A stretch of 64,000 bases of DNA from positions 1 through 64,000 of the forward strand of contig NZ_JAAFYZ010000032.1 in assembly GCF_018274385.1 (NCBI RefSeq). Reading direction: 5' to 3'. The notes below the pieces were generated by a model. That model saw only the letters and a program-made list of their open reading frames with translations, searched no databases and had not been told where the DNA came from. The stretch is from Catenulispora pinistramenti (GTDB lineage: Bacteria; Actinomycetota; Actinomycetes; Streptomycetales; Catenulisporaceae). Both the position numbers and the translations under genes were made by a program. Of the stretch, positions 61,703-64,000 are shown piece after piece. Numbering within the stretch: position 1 is the stretch's first letter; every line of letters begins with the position of its first letter.

Positions 61703-61905
61703 CCCCTCGGGGGCACCCGATCCGGTGATTGTCACAAAGCTGTTTCGAAGACTTTACCTGCGTAAGGGCAACCATGCGTTGCTACGTACCTAGTCCCATG
61801 GCTTTCTACGCACATCGCAGGATGCGCAGATGTCTGCCTCTGGGGAGGGTTGCGTGGGCGGTCAAGTAATTGCCGACCGCCGCGCCCGTCCACGGAGGAA
61901 ATCGC

Positions 61906-63552
61906 ATGCATGTCCCGACTAAGGCCCGGCTGGCTGTCGCCGCGGTGGCCGCGTCTGCCGTCAGCATGGGTGTAGCCGCGCCTTCATTCGCGGCGGCGAC
62001 TCCGGCGCGGACGGCGGCGCCTTCGGCCCCGACGCCTGTCGGCGCCATCAAGGCCAATCTGGACATCCACCCGGACCCGGACAGCAGCAATCCGCTGGCG
62101 ACTGACTTCGTGATCCACGCGTCGGACACTGCGGGCGCGAAGCTCACCTACACGCTGGACTTCGGCGACGGTTCCGGGAGCGGCGGCCCGGTGCTCGGCC
62201 CCGACGGCATGGTCACCGCGCATCACACGTACAAGACCGCCGGTACCTACCAAGTTGCCCTGACCATCAAGGATGACCAGGGCAATACCGGTGTCAGCAA
62301 TGTGTCGTACACCGCGGGTGCGCAGTCCGGCCCGACCGCCCTGGCGACCGTGACGACCACGCCCGGCTCCCTCGCGGTCTCGGCGGACCTGTCCAAGAGC
62401 GCCGCCGGCAGCGGGCAGACCATAGCCCTGATCACCCTCGACTGGGGCGATGGATCGACCACCGACCTTAAGAACCCGACCGCCAAGGATCTGGCGACCC
62501 CGGTCGCCCACACCTACAAGGCCGCGGGTTCCTACACCCTCAAGACCACGGTCACCGATGCCGACGGCATCGCCGAGGCCTCCACGGCCCCGGTCGTCGT
62601 CACCGCGTCGGCCACCGGCGGCACCGCGGTCTCGCGAATAGCCGGCGGCGACCGCTACCAGACCGCGATCGCGATCTCCTCCAAGCTCCCCGCGGGTTCG
62701 GCGCCGGCCGTCGTGCTGGCCACCGGCGGCACCTTCCCGGACGCGCTGGCCGGCGTCCCGCTGGCGAAGAAGGTCGGCGGCCCGTTGCTGCTGACCCCGG
62801 GCACCGGCCCGAACGCCGCGGTCACCGCCGAGATCAAGCGGGTCCTCAAGCCCGGCGGCACGGTGTACGTGCTCGGCGGTACCAACGCCGTCCCGCAGTC
62901 GGTCGTGCAGGCCCTGGGCGCGGTGAACGTGGACCGGATCGGCGGCACCGACCGCTACGAGACCGCGCTGAAGATCGCCGACCAGCTCGGCGACCCGAGC
63001 CACGTGGTGCTGGCGACCGGCGAGGACTACGCCGACGCGCTGGCGGCCGGTCCGTACGCCGCCGACATCTTCGGCGCCGACGCCTCGCACCCGGCGGCGA
63101 TCCTGCTGACCGCCGACAAGCAGCTGACCCCCGACGTCAAGGCGTACCTGGCCAAGGCCGGCGGCGCCGTGGCGGCGGTCGGCGGCCAGGCGGTCACCGC
63201 GGCCCAGAGCGCGCACGTCGCGCTGGCGCTCGGCGCGAGCTTCCGCGGCTACGACCGCTACTTCACCGCCGCGATGGTGGCCGGCGCCTTCAAGGGCGAG
63301 ACCACCGCGGGCGTGGCCACCGGCGAGAACTTCGCCGACGCGCTGACCGGTGCGGCCTCCCTGGCCCGGGCCGGCGGCCCGCTGGTGCTCACCCCGACCC
63401 ATCTGCTCGCTCCCGCGACGTGGGCGGCCCTGCAAGGCATCGAGGCGGCGGTCGGCGCGACCGGCACCGTCGAGGTCTTCGGCGGCCCGGCGGCGGTCAG
63501 CGGCACCACGCTTCAATCGGTCGTCACCGCGGTGCACGGCCACCTGGCCTGA
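61906..63552 (+). CDS. Secreted PKD and cell-wall-binding repeat 2 protein
   Basis: A 548-residue exported protein from ATG 61906 (GGAGG upstream). The signal peptide is cleaved near residue 30 (PSFA-AA). Two PKD-like beta domains occupy about 45-235 (TYTLDFGDGSGSGG...HHTYKTAGTYQVALT and LDWGDGST...AHTYKAAGSYTLKT). Three cell-wall-binding-type-2 units follow: RIAGGDRYQTAIAIS, RIGGTDRYETALKIA and FRGYDRYFTAAMVAG. Such repeats attach proteins to the wall non-covalently. No enzymatic domain is present; it may be an adhesin or surface structural protein. The 203-bp upstream region holds no riboswitch I can identify. Confidence 0.92.
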   Translation: MHVPTKARLAVAAVAASAVSMGVAAPSFAAATPARTAAPSAPTPVGAIKANLDIHPDPDSSNPLATDFVIHASDTAGAKLTYTLDFGDGSGSGGPVLGPDGMVTAHHTYKTAGTYQVALTIKDDQGNTGVSNVSYTAGAQSGPTALATVTTTPGSLAVSADLSKSAAGSGQTIALITLDWGDGSTTDLKNPTAKDLATPVAHTYKAAGSYTLKTTVTDADGIAEASTAPVVVTASATGGTAVSRIAGGDRYQTAIAISSKLPAGSAPAVVLATGGTFPDALAGVPLAKKVGGPLLLTPGTGPNAAVTAEIKRVLKPGGTVYVLGGTNAVPQSVVQALGAVNVDRIGGTDRYETALKIADQLGDPSHVVLATGEDYADALAAGPYAADIFGADASHPAAILLTADKQLTPDVKAYLAKAGGAVAAVGGQAVTAAQSAHVALALGASFRGYDRYFTAAMVAGAFKGETTAGVATGENFADALTGAASLARAGGPLVLTPTHLLAPATWAALQGIEAAVGATGTVEVFGGPAAVSGTTLQSVVTAVHGHLA

Positions 63553-63580
63553 CCGGCCGATACCCCAAAGCCTGGCCGCG

Positions 63581-63650
63581 GGCGGGAGACGTACCCACGA
63601 GGTACGCCGCCTGATCCGCGACCAGCCCCGGCGCCGAGAGGCGACCGGGG
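63581..63650 (+). promoter_or_regulatory. Two adjacent hairpins in the gap between surface-protein genes
   Basis: GGCGG-GAGA-CGTACC-CACGA-GGTACG-CCGCC (63581-63611) forms an 11-bp stem with a GAGA bulge. CCCCGGCGCC-GAGA-GGCG-A-CCGGGG (63626-63650) forms a 10-bp stem with one bulge. They may terminate the upstream gene and/or act in the leader of the next one. Confidence 0.6.
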
Positions 63651-63733
63651 CACCACACAACTGAAAATTGCAGACGAGAAACGCCGGAGAAGCCAGTCCC
63701 AGGCACCCGGCCCATTCCGGAGGTCCCCCCATA

Positions 63734-64000
63734 ATGGGAAACCAGAACAACCACTCTATGGCTCGTAAGCGTCTTTCGACGCTGGCTATCACCACCACGC
63801 TGGCCGCTGTCGGCGTGGGTGTCGTCGGCGCGGGCGCGGCCAACGCCGCGACCACCAACACGCCGCTGGCGCACTCGCAGGACAACACGGTTGCCAAGAC
63901 CACCGCCGCGGTCAAGCTCACCGACGGTGGCGCGAACCTGCTGACCGCCACCGCCGACCTGACCGGCACCGCGGTCGACCCGACTCTGGCCACCGCCGCG
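63734..64000 (+). CDS. Secreted surface protein, N-terminus (partial)
   Basis: The frame runs off the window end. ATG 63734 has GGAGG ten bases upstream; a second in-frame ATG at 63758 is closer to the signal peptide. Residues 9-40 form a typical signal peptide (MARKRLSTLAITTTLAAVGV... ending ANAA). The visible mature part is Thr/Ala-rich (TNTPLAHSQDNTVAKTTA). Given its position after the wall-binding gene it is probably another surface protein, but no domain is visible yet. Confidence 0.8.
   Translation, partial: MGNQNNHSMARKRLSTLAITTTLAAVGVGVVGAGAANAATTNTPLAHSQDNTVAKTTAAVKLTDGGANLLTATADLTGTAVDPTLATAA

Noticed and set aside
61703-61905. c-di-AMP (ydaO) riboswitch before the wall-binding protein gene
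   Set aside because: Such switches often precede actinobacterial wall genes, but the conserved GCTAAC and GAATCC-type core blocks were not found here or in 63553-63733.

Overview
The window is a high-GC chromosomal stretch from a filamentous actinobacterium. Evidence for this is the very strong G/C bias at third codon positions, frequent GTG starts, GTGA/ATGA start-stop overlaps, an F420-type LLM oxidoreductase, EphD- and Cds1-type proteins, and two copies of a gene set known mainly by Streptomyces coelicolor locus numbers (SCO2521-SCO2524). A streptomycete relative (for example Catenulisporales or Streptomycetales) is my inference; nothing here fixes the genus. No rRNA, tRNA, CRISPR array, prophage or intact insertion sequence was seen.

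Layout. (1) 1-340: the 5' end of a leftward gene controlled by a tandem glycine riboswitch. (2) 438-1860: a GNAT acetyltransferase and a probably degenerate reading frame. (3) 1942-13568: a mirror-image accessory island. Two paralogous four-gene modules (SCO2524-like, variant P-loop SCO2523-like, SCO2522-like, SCO2521-like) diverge from one 231-bp intergenic region and end in GNAT genes (two on the left, one on the right). A channel-like membrane protein gene meets the right end. This is the best candidate for an undescribed system. (4) 14.5-23.8 kb: LLM oxidoreductase, aldo/keto reductase, a degenerate RecD-like HHH protein, a secreted GDSL esterase, MurJ and a Ser/Thr kinase. (5) 24.0-25.7 kb: a small accessory patch with a broken XRE regulator. 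(6) 25.8-50.7 kb: mostly metabolic, envelope and transport genes: epoxide hydrolase, RraB/DUF695 fusion, FAD/Fe-S dehydrogenase fusion, ABC ATPase, Rrf2-MFS pair, GH20 hexosaminidase, FtsX-type permease, two acyl-CoA synthetases, lipase, ArsR-MFS divergent pair, small kinase and PEP-mutase-like enzyme. (7) 50.7-52.57 kb: a gene-free region built around a large inverted repeat (arms of about 570 bp, spacer of about 344 bp) with nested smaller palindromes. (8) 52.6-64 kb: purU, an ECF-type sigma factor with a membrane partner, TetR, a RibD-like reductase, an M24 peptidase-EphD-metal hydrolase operon with a leaderless-type promoter, Cds1, and two consecutive cell-envelope secreted proteins (the second cut by the window end).

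How genes may work together. In each SCO252x module the genes touch or overlap by a few bases in the same order, which argues for translational coupling and a stoichiometric complex around a SIMIBI-type NTPase whose P-loop lysine is replaced by arginine in both copies. The flanking GNATs suggest protein or small-molecule acetylation tied to the module. The biochemical role is unknown and I do not assign one.
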